Positions 19,374 to 27,911 of a stretch of DNA of 64,000 nucleotides are shown piece after piece. This DNA is from Nocardioides sp. Root190 (GTDB taxonomy: Bacteria > Actinomycetota > Actinomycetes > Propionibacteriales > Nocardioidaceae), in assembly GCF_001428565.1 (NCBI RefSeq), contig NZ_LMIA01000007.1:398269-462268 (forward strand), given 5' to 3'. The notes below the pieces were generated by a model that worked only from the letters and a program-made list of their open reading frames with translations, ran no database searches and was not told where the DNA came from. The position numbers were made by a program, and so were the translations under genes. The stretch's first letter is position 1. Each line of letters opens with the position of its first letter.

Positions 19374-20224
19374 CGCAGCCCCTCGCTGCCGCCGTCATCG
19401 TTCGTGGCGTACCGCTCCAGGCAGTACGAGAGGAATGCGTCCAGCGTGGTCACGACGTCGTCGCGTCGGTACGGGATCGCGTCGGTTGCCCCGTCGATCG
19501 ATCGGACGGCGAGGAAGTAGGTCGTCCCGTCGACGACCACCTCGGCGAGCGCCGTCGGGTCACCGGGTGCGGCGAAGCTGTCGCCGAGACCGGGGTCGGC
19601 GCGCTGCTCGACGATCCGCGCGCCGGGAACCGCGTCCAGCCGCGAGGACTCGTCGATCGTGACCCAGCCCGACCCGTCCGCCCCGTTGGACCCGAAGGCT
19701 CCGTCGTCGTCGCCGCTGCCGAGGACCGCCTGGGCGTTCGCCCACTCCACGAGGCTCATTCCCTGGGCGGGGAGGCGCTGCGTCGAGATGCTGTCGTCCA
19801 CCGAGGCCAGGGCGTAGTACTCCTCGCCGCCCAGCGCGACGTGGTAGGCCGTGCCGCCCTCGAGGAACGAGTGGCGGTCGATCTCCTCGGCGGCGGGGTT
19901 GAGGCTCACCCGGCCTGCGTCGTCCGTGCGGAGTACCTCGTCCGGCTCCCACCCGGTGTCGGCCGTCGGTGGAGCCGTGGCGGTGGGCGTGGGTGTGGGC
20001 GACGGATCGACCGCCGCCTGTCCCCGGGACGAGCCGTCGCCACCCGGTGCCACCGCCCAGGCCGCACCCCCGACGGCGACCGCGATCGCGAGGGCCGCCG
20101 TGCCCGCGGCGATCCGGCGGCGTCGTACGGCGCGACGCCCGGCAGCCATGGTGTCGGCGACCGCGAAGGTCGCCCCGGGGGCTCCCGCGAGCTCCGCGTG
20201 GAGCCTGTCGACGAGGTCCTGCAT
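19370..20224 (-). CDS. Membrane protein coupled to the sigma factor (putative regulator)
   Basis: The product is 284 residues. About 40 cytoplasmic residues precede an RRAVRRRRI cluster and one membrane helix (AAGTAALAIAVAVGGAAW). A Thr/Pro linker and an outside domain of about 200 residues without known motifs follow. The topology (inside tail, one helix, outside sensor) is that of many anti-sigma factors, so a regulatory role for the overlapping downstream sigma gene is inferred. GGAGG lies eight bases before the ATG. Unusually, this gene is first in the operon and the sigma gene second. The divergent fba gene starts 124 bases away. Confidence 0.75.
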   Translation of the reverse strand: MQDLVDRLHAELAGAPGATFAVADTMAAGRRAVRRRRIAAGTAALAIAVAVGGAAWAVAPGGDGSSRGQAAVDPSPTPTPTATAPPTADTGWEPDEVLRTDDAGRVSLNPAAEEIDRHSFLEGGTAYHVALGGEEYYALASVDDSISTQRLPAQGMSLVEWANAQAVLGSGDDDGAFGSNGADGSGWVTIDESSRLDAVPGARIVEQRADPGLGDSFAAPGDPTALAEVVVDGTTYFLAVRSIDGATDAIPYRRDDVVTTLDAFLSYCLERYATNDDGGSEGLR

Positions 20225-20348
20225 GGTGATCGCCTCCGGTTGTCGTGATCGATACTCACTCAACGGGGGATACGCGGCCGAGCGCAGATCGGTTGTCACG
20301 GTAGGTTGAGGAAGTCGTCACCGCACACCCGCGCAGGAGCCAGCCAGC

Positions 20349-21380
20349 ATGCCCATCGCCACTCCCGAGAAGTACGCCGAGATGCTCGACGCCGCGAAGG
20401 CCGGTGCCTTCGCGTTCCCCGCGATCAACGTCTCCTCCTCCCAGACACTCAACGCTGCCCTGCAGGGCTTCGCGGACGCCGGTTCGGACGGGATCATCCA
20501 GATCTCGACGGGCGGGGCCGAGTACCTCTCCGGGCCGACGATCAAGAACATGGTCACCGGCTCGGTCGCCTTCGCGGCGTACGCCGCCGAGGTCGCCAGG
20601 AGCTACCCGGTCAACATCGCGCTGCACACCGACCACTGTCCGAAGGACAAGCTGGACGGCTTCGTGCGCCCGCTCCTCGACATCTCGGCCGAGCGCGTCG
20701 CCCGGGGCGAGGCGCCGCTGTTCCAGTCGCACATGTGGGACGGCTCCGCCGTACCCCTCGACGAGAACCTCGTCATCGCCGAGGAGCTCCTCGCCAAGGC
20801 GGCGGCCGCCCGGATCATCCTCGAGATCGAGGTCGGCGTCGTGGGCGGCGAGGAGGACGGTGTCGAGGGCGGCATGGGCGAGCACCTCTACACGACCCCC
20901 GAGGACGCGCTGGCGACGATCCGCGCCCTCGGCATCGGCGAGCAGGGCCGCTACCTGACCGCGCTCACCTTCGGCAACGTCCACGGCGTCTACAAGCCGG
21001 GCAACGTCAAGCTGCGCCCCGAGATCCTGCGTGATGCCCAGGCGGCAGTCGTCGCCGAGCTCGGACTCCCGGCCGGTTCCAAGCCCTTCGACCTCGTCTT
21101 CCACGGTGGCTCCGGCTCGAGTGCCGAGGAGATCGGCGCGGCCGTCGACTTCGGCGTCGTGAAGATGAACGTCGACACCGACACGCAGTACGCCTTCACC
21201 CGCCCTGTCGCCGGCCACATGCTGCAGAACTACGACGGCGTGCTCAAGGTCGACGGAGAGGTCGGCAACAAGAAGTCCTACGACCCGCGCGCCTGGGGCA
21301 AGGCCGGCGAGGCGGGCATGGCCGCTCGCGTCGTCGTGGCCTGCCAGGACCTGCGCTCGGCCGGCACGACTGTCGGCTGA
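20349..21380 (+). CDS. fba: Class II fructose-bisphosphate aldolase
   Basis: The enzyme cleaves fructose-1,6-bisphosphate into dihydroxyacetone phosphate and glyceraldehyde-3-phosphate in glycolysis and gluconeogenesis. The product is 343 residues, the usual actinobacterial length. Zinc ligands and active site are visible in ALHTDHCPKDKLDGF, LEIEVGVVGGEEDGV with the catalytic region, TFGNVHGVYKPGNVKL, VFHGGSGSS and VKMNVDTDTQYAF. AGGAG lies about ten bases before the ATG. A TAGGTT box at 20302-20307 is a possible -10, giving a short leader. ilvA follows after seven bases and may be co-transcribed. Confidence 0.97.
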   Translation: MPIATPEKYAEMLDAAKAGAFAFPAINVSSSQTLNAALQGFADAGSDGIIQISTGGAEYLSGPTIKNMVTGSVAFAAYAAEVARSYPVNIALHTDHCPKDKLDGFVRPLLDISAERVARGEAPLFQSHMWDGSAVPLDENLVIAEELLAKAAAARIILEIEVGVVGGEEDGVEGGMGEHLYTTPEDALATIRALGIGEQGRYLTALTFGNVHGVYKPGNVKLRPEILRDAQAAVVAELGLPAGSKPFDLVFHGGSGSSAEEIGAAVDFGVVKMNVDTDTQYAFTRPVAGHMLQNYDGVLKVDGEVGNKKSYDPRAWGKAGEAGMAARVVVACQDLRSAGTTVG

Positions 21381-21387
21381 GGACCCG

Positions 21388-22680
21388 ATGGCGGACGAGG
21401 TCGCCCTTCCCGCGGCCGCCGAGGTCGATCGCGCCGCGGAGCTGCTGGCGCCGGTGATCCCACCGACGCCGCTCCAGCGCGCGGACCGGCTCTCGGCGCT
21501 CACCGGACTCGACGTCTGGCTCAAGCGTGAGGACCTCACGCCTGTCCGTTCGTACAAGGCCCGCGGTGCCTACACGGTGCTGGCCGGCCTCACCGACGAG
21601 GAGCGCTCGCGCGGGGTGACCTGTGCGAGCGCCGGCAACCACGCACAGGGCGTCGCCTTCGCGTGCGCGCGCGCCGGCGTGCACGCCACGATCTTCCTGC
21701 CGCGCACCACGCCCCGCCAGAAGCGCGACCGCGTCGCCGCCCTCGGTGGGGACCAGGTCGAGGTCGTCATCGCCGGGGAGGCGTACGACGACGCGGCCGT
21801 CGCGGCCGCCGACTTCGCCGCCGCGTCCGGGGCGACCTCCATCCCTGCCTTCGATCACCCCGGGATCATCGCCGGCCAGGGCACCGTCGCCGCCGAGATC
21901 CTCGCCCAGTCCGCTGCCCTCGGCTGGCAGCCGGACGCGCTCGTCCTCCCCGTCGGTGGCGCCGGACTGATCGCCGGGTGCCTCCGGGTCCTGGCCGAGC
22001 GCCTGCCCGGCGTCACGGTGATCGCGGCCGAGCCGTCGGGTGCCGCCTCCCTCGCCGCCGCGCTCGCCGCAGGCGGTCCGGTCGAGCTGGAGAACGTCGA
22101 CCCGTTCGTCGACGGTGCGTCCGTACGCCGCGTGGGTGACCTGACCTACGCCGCCGTGGCCGGGGCGAGGTCGTCGGTGGACCTGTCGCTGGTCGCGGTG
22201 CCCGAGGGCCTGATCTGCGTCGAGATGCTCGACCTCTACCAGTCCGACGGCATCATCGCCGAGCCCGCCGGGGCGCTGGCGCCGGCCGCGCTGCGGCTGG
22301 ACTCGCTCCCGGCCTCGATCACGCCCGGAAGCCGCGTCGTGGCGGTCGTCTCCGGCGGCAACAACGACGTGTCGCGTTACGCCGACATCGTGGAGCGGGC
22401 GCTGGTCCACGAGGGCCTGAAGCACTACTTCCTGATCGACTTCCCGCAGGAGCCGGGCGCGCTGCGCCGCTTCCTCGACGAGGTGCTCGGCCCGGACGAC
22501 GACATCACGCTCTTCGAGTACACCAAGCGCAACAACCGCGAGTTCGGACCGGCCCTGGTCGGCATCGAGATGCAGCACCGCGACGACCTGATCGGGCTGA
22601 TGGCCCGGATGGAGGAGTCGCGGTTGCGCGTCGAGAAGGTGGCACCGGACAGCCCGCTGTTCGGCTTCATCCTCGACTGA
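21388..22680 (+). CDS. ilvA: Threonine ammonia-lyase (threonine dehydratase)
   Basis: IlvA is a PLP enzyme that deaminates threonine to 2-oxobutanoate, the first step towards isoleucine. The product is 430 residues. The PLP lysine is in PVRSYKARGAY; the glycine loop reads PVGGAGLIAGC, and SAGNHAQGVAFA and SGGNNDVSRY are typical. The C-terminal 90 residues (HYFLIDFPQEPGALRRFLDE, then EFGPALVGIE) form the single ACT-like regulatory domain of the short form known in Corynebacterium, expected to bind isoleucine. It starts seven bases after fba and ends six bases before the convergent MFS gene. Confidence 0.94.
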   Translation: MADEVALPAAAEVDRAAELLAPVIPPTPLQRADRLSALTGLDVWLKREDLTPVRSYKARGAYTVLAGLTDEERSRGVTCASAGNHAQGVAFACARAGVHATIFLPRTTPRQKRDRVAALGGDQVEVVIAGEAYDDAAVAAADFAAASGATSIPAFDHPGIIAGQGTVAAEILAQSAALGWQPDALVLPVGGAGLIAGCLRVLAERLPGVTVIAAEPSGAASLAAALAAGGPVELENVDPFVDGASVRRVGDLTYAAVAGARSSVDLSLVAVPEGLICVEMLDLYQSDGIIAEPAGALAPAALRLDSLPASITPGSRVVAVVSGGNNDVSRYADIVERALVHEGLKHYFLIDFPQEPGALRRFLDEVLGPDDDITLFEYTKRNNREFGPALVGIEMQHRDDLIGLMARMEESRLRVEKVAPDSPLFGFILD

Positions 22681-22686
22681 GCGCCC

Positions 22687-24243
22687 TCACTGCTCGGCCG
22701 CGACCACCTCTGGGTCCTCCTCGGAGTTCGCCGCGCGGGCGACAGGAGCCTTCGGCTTGGTGAAGAACAGGACGGCAGCGAGCCCGAGGAGCACGACGGC
22801 GGGCGCGATCAGGATCGACTCCGACATCGCCGAGCTGAACGGCGCCAGGGCCTGCTCCGGCAATGCGGCGCCACCCGCAGCACCCTCCGGCGCGGCAGCG
22901 GGATCGAAGGTGAGGCCGTTGGCCGACAGGCGACTGTCCATCAGCAGCGCGATCGCGGCCGAGCCGAGCACGGCACCGATCTGGCGGTTGGCGTTGTAGA
23001 CACCTGATCCGGCTCCGGCCATCTCCAGCGGCAGGTTGCGCGTGGCGGTGGCGGTCAGCGGTGCCCAGATCGCCGAGCTCCCGGCGCCCATCAGCGCCAT
23101 CGGCAGCGCGAGCTCCCACACGGCCGAGTCCGGGGTGGTCACGGCGGAGAGCCAGAACAACGAGACCGCGACCGTGGTGAAGCCGACGCCGGTGAGGTAG
23201 CGCGGGTGCACGCGGTCGGTCAGCTTGCCGACGCCCGGTGCGAGCACGATGGACAGCACGGCCATCGGCACCATCAGCAGCGCCGACTCGGTGGGGGAGT
23301 AGCCCCGGACGAGCTGGGCGTAGAGCATCAGCGGGAAGCCCAGCGCCGTGAACGTGAAGCTGATCGTGGCGATCGCGACGTTGGCCAGCGAGTAGTTGCG
23401 GTCGCGGAAGAGCCGCAACGGCACGAGCGGCTCCTGGCGGTTGAAGTGCTGCCACAGCACGAACGCCGTGAGCACGACGACCCCGCCTCCGATGAGCAGC
23501 GGCACCGTGATGAACCCGGTGACGGTGCCCCAGTCGTACTGGTGGCCCTCCTGGATGCCGAAGACGAGCAGGAACATGCCGACCCCGCTGAGCACGACGC
23601 CGAGCCAGTCGAAGCGGTGGCGGTGGGTGGGCAGCCGCGGGACGTTGCGCACGGCGAGGGCGATCCCGACGATCCCGACGGGCACGTTGATGAAGAAGAT
23701 CCACTCCCAGGAGAAGGCGTCGACGAGGACGCCGCCGAGCAGCGGACCGACCAGCATTGCGACACCGGCCGTCGCGCCCCACAGCGCCATCGCCTGGCCG
23801 CGGCGGTCGGCCGGGAAGATCCGGGTGATGATCGCCATCGTCTGCGGCGTGATCATGCTCGCGCCGAGACCCTGGACGACCCGGGCCACGATCAGGCCCT
23901 CGACGGTCGAGGTCATGCCGCACCACAGGCTGGCGAGGGTGAAGACGACCAGGCCGGCCAGGTAGAGGTTCTTGGGACCGAAGCGGTCACCCAGGCGCCC
24001 GGTGATCATCACCGGGACGGCGTAGGCCAGCAGGTAGGCGCTGGTGACCCACACGACGCTGTTCACCTCGGCATCGAGGTCCTCGATGATCGCCGGCGTC
24101 GCGACGGTCACGATCGTCGTGTCGACCATGATCATGAAGAAGCCGAGCACGAGGGCCCACAGGGCCGGCCAGGGGTTGCTGACCTGGGCCGGTGCCACGC
24201 CGGTCGAGGGGGTTTCGCTCTGGGTCACGAGAGGAGTCAACAC
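22687..24243 (-). CDS. MFS drug-efflux permease, DHA2 (EmrB/QacA) family
   Basis: The product is about 518 residues with 14 predicted membrane helices. Family motifs are visible: LGFFMIMVDTTIVTVATPAI (helix 1, motif D1), GRLGDRFGPKNLYLAG (motif A), LIVARVVQGLGASMITPQTM, and the motif C region GPLLGGVLVDAFSWEWIFFI. These are proton-driven multidrug exporters of the cytoplasmic membrane. The exact start is uncertain: GTG 24243 directly follows GAGAGG, and GTG 24228 is another option. It is divergent from the DUF3151 gene and has no adjacent TetR/MarR repressor, so control is not visible. Confidence 0.9.
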   Translation of the reverse strand: MLTPLVTQSETPSTGVAPAQVSNPWPALWALVLGFFMIMVDTTIVTVATPAIIEDLDAEVNSVVWVTSAYLLAYAVPVMITGRLGDRFGPKNLYLAGLVVFTLASLWCGMTSTVEGLIVARVVQGLGASMITPQTMAIITRIFPADRRGQAMALWGATAGVAMLVGPLLGGVLVDAFSWEWIFFINVPVGIVGIALAVRNVPRLPTHRHRFDWLGVVLSGVGMFLLVFGIQEGHQYDWGTVTGFITVPLLIGGGVVVLTAFVLWQHFNRQEPLVPLRLFRDRNYSLANVAIATISFTFTALGFPLMLYAQLVRGYSPTESALLMVPMAVLSIVLAPGVGKLTDRVHPRYLTGVGFTTVAVSLFWLSAVTTPDSAVWELALPMALMGAGSSAIWAPLTATATRNLPLEMAGAGSGVYNANRQIGAVLGSAAIALLMDSRLSANGLTFDPAAAPEGAAGGAALPEQALAPFSSAMSESILIAPAVVLLGLAAVLFFTKPKAPVARAANSEEDPEVVAAEQ

Positions 24244-24322
24244 CCTCTCGCCGACATCATTCCCGCAGCCGCAGTCGAGAGCGGTACCCGGCGGGTTTCG
24301 GGCGGCGGCCACAATGGGCTCC

Positions 24323-24745
24323 ATGAGCATCACCCCTGGCGCCGACCTGATGGCCGGCCCCCCTCCCACCCACCTGCCCGTCGACCCCGCTGCGGCCCTC
24401 CTCGCCGCCGGGCAGGCGCCGGCTGACGTCGTACGACGCCTGCCCGCCTCGCCGCTGGCCTGGGCGACGTTCGCGGAGGAGGCCCGCGACGCCGGCGCCG
24501 ACGACGTGACCGTCTACGCCTACGCCCGCGTCGGCTACCACCGCTCGCTCGACATGCTGCGCCGCAACGGCTGGAAGGGCAACGGTCCGGTCCCGTGGGA
24601 GCACGAGCCCAACCGCGGCTTCCTGCGGGCGCTCGCCCTGCTCGCCCTCGCGGCCCGCGCCATCGGCGAGAGCGACGAGTGGGAGCGCTGCTCGGTCTTC
24701 CTCCGGGACTCGAGCGCGACCGCAGCCGAGGAGCTGCTGGGCTGA
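24323..24745 (+). CDS. DUF3151 family protein
   Basis: The product is 140 residues, soluble. The conserved actinobacterial DUF3151 pattern is plain: PPPTHLPVDPAAALLAAGQ, then SPLAWATFAEEA, VYAYARVGYHRSLDMLRRNG, WKGNGPVPWEHEPNRGFLRA and a final DSSATAAEELL. The function of the family is unknown; the homologue Rv0360c lies close to fba in M. tuberculosis, as here. ATG 24323 is preferred over ATG 24314 because CACAAT, a possible -10 box, ends seven bases upstream. Confidence 0.85.
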   Translation: MSITPGADLMAGPPPTHLPVDPAAALLAAGQAPADVVRRLPASPLAWATFAEEARDAGADDVTVYAYARVGYHRSLDMLRRNGWKGNGPVPWEHEPNRGFLRALALLALAARAIGESDEWERCSVFLRDSSATAAEELLG

Positions 24746-24749
24746 CCGC

Positions 24750-24878
24750 TCAGGGCTGACGGTCCGGCTGACCGGGGGCGTCTGGTCCCCTGGTCGGCGC
24801 CGGACGGACGGTCCTGCGCAGGGGGCCGATCACGAGCGCTCCCAGGGCCGCGGCCAGCGAGGGCAACCACAGCTGCAT
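24750..24878 (-). CDS. Tiny membrane protein, second of a pair
   Basis: The product is 42 residues: one hydrophobic helix (LWLPSLAAALGALVIGPL) followed by an Arg/Pro-rich tail. Its ATG lies one base after the stop of the preceding small gene on the same strand, which suggests coupling. I do not recognise the family, and very short genes in GC-rich DNA can be spurious. Confidence 0.4.
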   Translation of the reverse strand: MQLWLPSLAAALGALVIGPLRRTVRPAPTRGPDAPGQPDRQP

Positions 24879-24879
24879 G

Positions 24880-25053
24880 TCAGAGCGCCACCGCGAGACA
24901 TGCGGCCAGGACGAGCAGCAGTACGCCGACCATCGCGACGATCGGCAGCTCACCCGCCCGTCCGGCGCGGTGCGCACGGGTCCCGGCGGGACGGTCGGTG
25001 CTGGGCACCGGCTCCGTCGCGCGGTGCTTGTGGGGCAGCGGGGTCGTTCCCAT
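24880..25053 (-). CDS. Small C-tail-anchored membrane protein
   Basis: The product is 57 residues: a hydrophilic basic N-terminus (PHKHRATEPVPSTDRPAG) and a C-terminal helix (LPIVAMVGVLLLVLAACLAV) reaching the end. AGGAG is positioned five bases before the ATG, which is the main reason to accept it. It appears to be the first gene of a two-gene unit with 24750-24878. No family recognised. Confidence 0.5.
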   Translation of the reverse strand: MGTTPLPHKHRATEPVPSTDRPAGTRAHRAGRAGELPIVAMVGVLLLVLAACLAVAL

Positions 25054-25190
25054 GGCAACTCCTGTCCGAGGCATTCATCAGTCCGGACGGACCAGGGGCT
25101 CGTTCATCACGCGATTTCGAGACCCTCGCCCGAGTTGTTACCCGGCAGGGCCGCCGTCAGACCCGCCGCTCCTTCAATGCGACGTCCGGG

Positions 25191-26906
25191 CTAGGCCGGC
25201 GGCAGGAGCAGGGAGCGCACCTTGTCGTGCCCGAGCGCGGCGAAGAGCGTCGGCAGGCGCGGCCCGCGCTCGGCGGCGACCAGGAGCTCGTAGAGCAGCT
25301 TGAAGAACGCCTTCTGGTCGGCCTTCACCTCGTCGGTGGGAGCGTCGGCCAGCGTGAGCCCGCGGCCGAGCTTCGGCACGCCGTAGACCAGCGTGGTCAG
25401 GGCGTCGACCGGGTCGGCGGCGCCGTAGGCGGAGGCGAGGCGCTTGACCAGCAGGCCCAGCCAGGCGGTCTCCTGCTCCGTCAGCGAGCCGAGCCGCTCG
25501 GTGTCGGCGGACCCGCGGACCGTGGTGCGGTCGTCGGGGTCGACGTAGTCGGTGATCCAGGTCGCGGCCTTCGCCAGACGCGGCTCGAGGTCGGCCTCGG
25601 ACGCACCGACGGTGCGCGCGGTGATCTCGCGGGAGCCGGCGGTGACGTCGGCGACCGACGAGAGCATCCGGAACGGTACGACGACCGCGGGGGTCGGCAG
25701 CGATCCTGCGGTGGAGGTCGCGGAGGCCCGCTCCCAGGCGAGCACGGCAGCGTCGCGCTTCTCCGGGATCGCAGCCTTCTTCGTCAGGGCGTCCCACTCG
25801 TCGTACAAGCGCAGCACCTCGGCGCCGAAGTCGACGTTGAACGCCTGCTTCGGCTGGCGACGGACGTAGAGCCAGCGCAGGATCGGCGCCTCGAGGATCC
25901 GCAGCGCCTCCGCCGCGGTCGGGACGCCGCCCTTGGAGGACGACATCTTCGCCATGCCGGCGACACCGACGAAGGAGTAGCCGACGAAGCTCGGGGCCGA
26001 GCCGCCGAAGACGGGACCGACGATCTCCTTGCCCACGGTGTACGACGACCCGGGGGTCGCGTGGTCCACGCCACCGGGCTCGAAGTGCACTCCCTCGAAG
26101 GTCCAGCGCATCGGCCAGTCGACCTTCCAGACGAGCTTGCCCTCGTTCTGGGTCGCGACGTTGGTGACGAAGGACTCGCCGCAGGTGTCGCAGGTGTAGG
26201 CGAGGTCGGTCGTGTCGTCGTCGTACGACGTCAGGGTGACCGTGTCGCGACCGCATCCGCGGCAGTAGGGCTTGTAGGGGAACCGGGCCAGGTCCTCGGT
26301 GGCGCCGTGGCCGGACTCGTCCTCGGCGACCGAGTCCTCGACACCCTCGGTGTCTGCTGTCTCCTCGGCACCCTTCCTGGTGCGGAAGCGGGACATCACG
26401 GTCTCGATCTCGCCGCGCTTCGCGATCGCGGTCAGCACCTGCTCGCGGTAGGTGCCGGCGGCGTACATCTCGGTCTGGTCGACCTCGACCATCTCGCAAC
26501 CGAGGTCGGCCAGGGCGGCGCGCAGGGGGGCCTTGAAGCGCTCGGCCCAGCTCGGGAACTCGCCCGTCGGGTCGGGCACGGCCGACAGGGGGCGGCCGAT
26601 GTGCTCGCTCCAGGACGGGTCGACGCCGGCCGGCACCTTGCGGAACCGGTCGTAGTCGTCCCAGCTGTGCAGGTGGCGTACGGCGATGCCGCGGCGCCGG
26701 ATCTCCTCGACGACGAAGTGCACGGTGAGGAACTCGCGCAGGTTGCCGAGGTGGATCGGGCCGGACGGGCTGATGCCGGAGGCGCAGGTGACCACGTCGG
26801 GCAGGGTGCCGCCGTTGACGGACTCGGCGTGCCTGAGCGCGATGTCGGCCGTCCGGGTCACCCAGTCGCTGGGAGCCTGCTGCTGGTCCTTCTGTCCACG
26901 TGCCAC
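25191..26906 (-). CDS. lysS: Lysyl-tRNA synthetase, class I
   Basis: The enzyme charges tRNA-Lys with lysine. This is the archaeal-type class I form (LysRS1), not the common class II LysS, so the fold is like GluRS. The product is 571 residues. The HIGH motif is SPSGPIHLGNLREF, the KMSKS loop is AKMSSSKGGVP, and an insert carries two zinc-finger-like cysteine pairs (CRGCGRD and CDTCGES). GTG start; TAGGGT on the same strand ends seven bases upstream, indicating a leaderless mRNA. Class I LysRS is present in several actinobacterial lineages; whether a class II copy exists elsewhere in this genome cannot be seen. Confidence 0.95.
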   Translation of the reverse strand: MARGQKDQQQAPSDWVTRTADIALRHAESVNGGTLPDVVTCASGISPSGPIHLGNLREFLTVHFVVEEIRRRGIAVRHLHSWDDYDRFRKVPAGVDPSWSEHIGRPLSAVPDPTGEFPSWAERFKAPLRAALADLGCEMVEVDQTEMYAAGTYREQVLTAIAKRGEIETVMSRFRTRKGAEETADTEGVEDSVAEDESGHGATEDLARFPYKPYCRGCGRDTVTLTSYDDDTTDLAYTCDTCGESFVTNVATQNEGKLVWKVDWPMRWTFEGVHFEPGGVDHATPGSSYTVGKEIVGPVFGGSAPSFVGYSFVGVAGMAKMSSSKGGVPTAAEALRILEAPILRWLYVRRQPKQAFNVDFGAEVLRLYDEWDALTKKAAIPEKRDAAVLAWERASATSTAGSLPTPAVVVPFRMLSSVADVTAGSREITARTVGASEADLEPRLAKAATWITDYVDPDDRTTVRGSADTERLGSLTEQETAWLGLLVKRLASAYGAADPVDALTTLVYGVPKLGRGLTLADAPTDEVKADQKAFFKLLYELLVAAERGPRLPTLFAALGHDKVRSLLLPPA

Positions 26907-26919
26907 GGACCGAACCCTA
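26907..26919 (-). promoter_or_regulatory. Leaderless -10 box of lysS
   Basis: TAGGGT on the minus strand (26914-26919) ends seven bases before the lysS GTG. It falls inside the C-terminal codons of the upstream DAG-kinase-like gene, which ends at 26917. Confidence 0.5.
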
Positions 26920-27888
26920 GTTGTCGGTGCCGTCCGGTCCCGATTCGTCCCGGGCTGCATCCTCACGGGGTGGCCGGACGATCGTGTACGCCGACGACAG
27001 CATCCGCCAGGTCCGCTCGCGCACGGGCCCGTCGATCTCGCCGTCGCTGTTGCAGTCGAACGGGCTGCCGGTGACCCGGACCTCGCGGCCGCGCACGATC
27101 CGGACGTCGGCATGCTCCTCGTGCCGGCCGAAGGGCAACCTCATCGCGTAGCCCAGCCGGGAGAGCCGCCCGACGGGGGTGGCGAGCAGCACGTCGACCA
27201 GGCCGTCGTGCGGGTCCGCGTCCGGGGTGAGCGCCGTTCCACCGCCGACGGTGGCGCCGTTGCCGACGGCCACCATCAGGGTGCGCTCGTCGATGTCGAT
27301 GACGACCTCGCCGTCGACCTCCACCCGAAGGCGGAGCGTGGGCGGCTTGAGCGCGGTCTGGAGGGCCCCGATCGGGTAGCCCAGCTTGCCGAGGTTGACC
27401 TTGCCGACACCGACCGATCCCAGGCGCGACTTCCAGCGGGCACCCTTCGCCCCGGCATCGGCACCCGCACCGAGGTGGACGCTGTTGACGGTGATCTCGC
27501 CGCGCTCGTCGACGATCAGGTCCGCCGGGTGGAGCTCGCCGGTCGCGGCGACCAGTGCCGCCTCGGCGGCGTCGAGGGGGAGACCCAGGGTGCGGGCGAA
27601 GTCGTTGCCGGTCCCGAGCGGCACGACGGCCACGACCGCTCCGCCGAGGTGGCCGGTCCGGCGCAGCGCACCGATGACCGCGTGGATGCTGCCGTCCCCG
27701 CCGACGACGACGAGCCGGCGATCCCCGAGATCGGCGAGGGCGTCGTCGAGCTCCTCGGGCGAGGAGGTCGCCCGGACCTCGACCTCGGCGTGCTCGCGCA
27801 GCACGGCGAGCGCCGCGTCGAGGGCCTCCTGGTCCGCCGTACCAGCATCGGAATTGGTGATGGCGAGGATCTGGCGGGCGTCGGGCAC
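26917..27888 (-). CDS. Diacylglycerol/sphingosine kinase-family lipid kinase
   Basis: The product is 323 residues. The nucleotide site GGDGSIHAV, the segment VPLGTGNDFARTL and the later DGEIDG element (here SDGEIDGP) are the signatures of the DAGK catalytic family, which phosphorylates diacylglycerol or related lipids at the membrane. The substrate cannot be deduced. The GTG start has TAGGGT six bases upstream. The gene is divergent from the carboxyltransferase gene with only 23 bases between start codons. lysS begins ten bases after its stop, so read-through transcription is likely. Confidence 0.9.
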   Translation of the reverse strand: MPDARQILAITNSDAGTADQEALDAALAVLREHAEVEVRATSSPEELDDALADLGDRRLVVVGGDGSIHAVIGALRRTGHLGGAVVAVVPLGTGNDFARTLGLPLDAAEAALVAATGELHPADLIVDERGEITVNSVHLGAGADAGAKGARWKSRLGSVGVGKVNLGKLGYPIGALQTALKPPTLRLRVEVDGEVVIDIDERTLMVAVGNGATVGGGTALTPDADPHDGLVDVLLATPVGRLSRLGYAMRLPFGRHEEHADVRIVRGREVRVTGSPFDCNSDGEIDGPVRERTWRMLSSAYTIVRPPREDAARDESGPDGTDN

Positions 27889-27911
27889 GAGGCAACCCTA
27901 GGCTTCCGGGC
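27889..27911. promoter_or_regulatory. Overlapping divergent leaderless promoters
   Basis: The 23 bases between two divergent start codons contain ACCCTAGGCT. Read on the minus strand this gives TAGGGT (27895-27900), six bases before the lipid-kinase GTG. Read on the plus strand it gives TAGGCT (27899-27904), seven bases before the carboxyltransferase ATG. The two -10 boxes share the central TA of CTAG. Confidence 0.6.

Noticed and set aside
24900..27074. 724-codon plus-strand frame opposite lysS
   Set aside because: lysS is unmistakable on the minus strand; the antisense translation has no recognisable domain.
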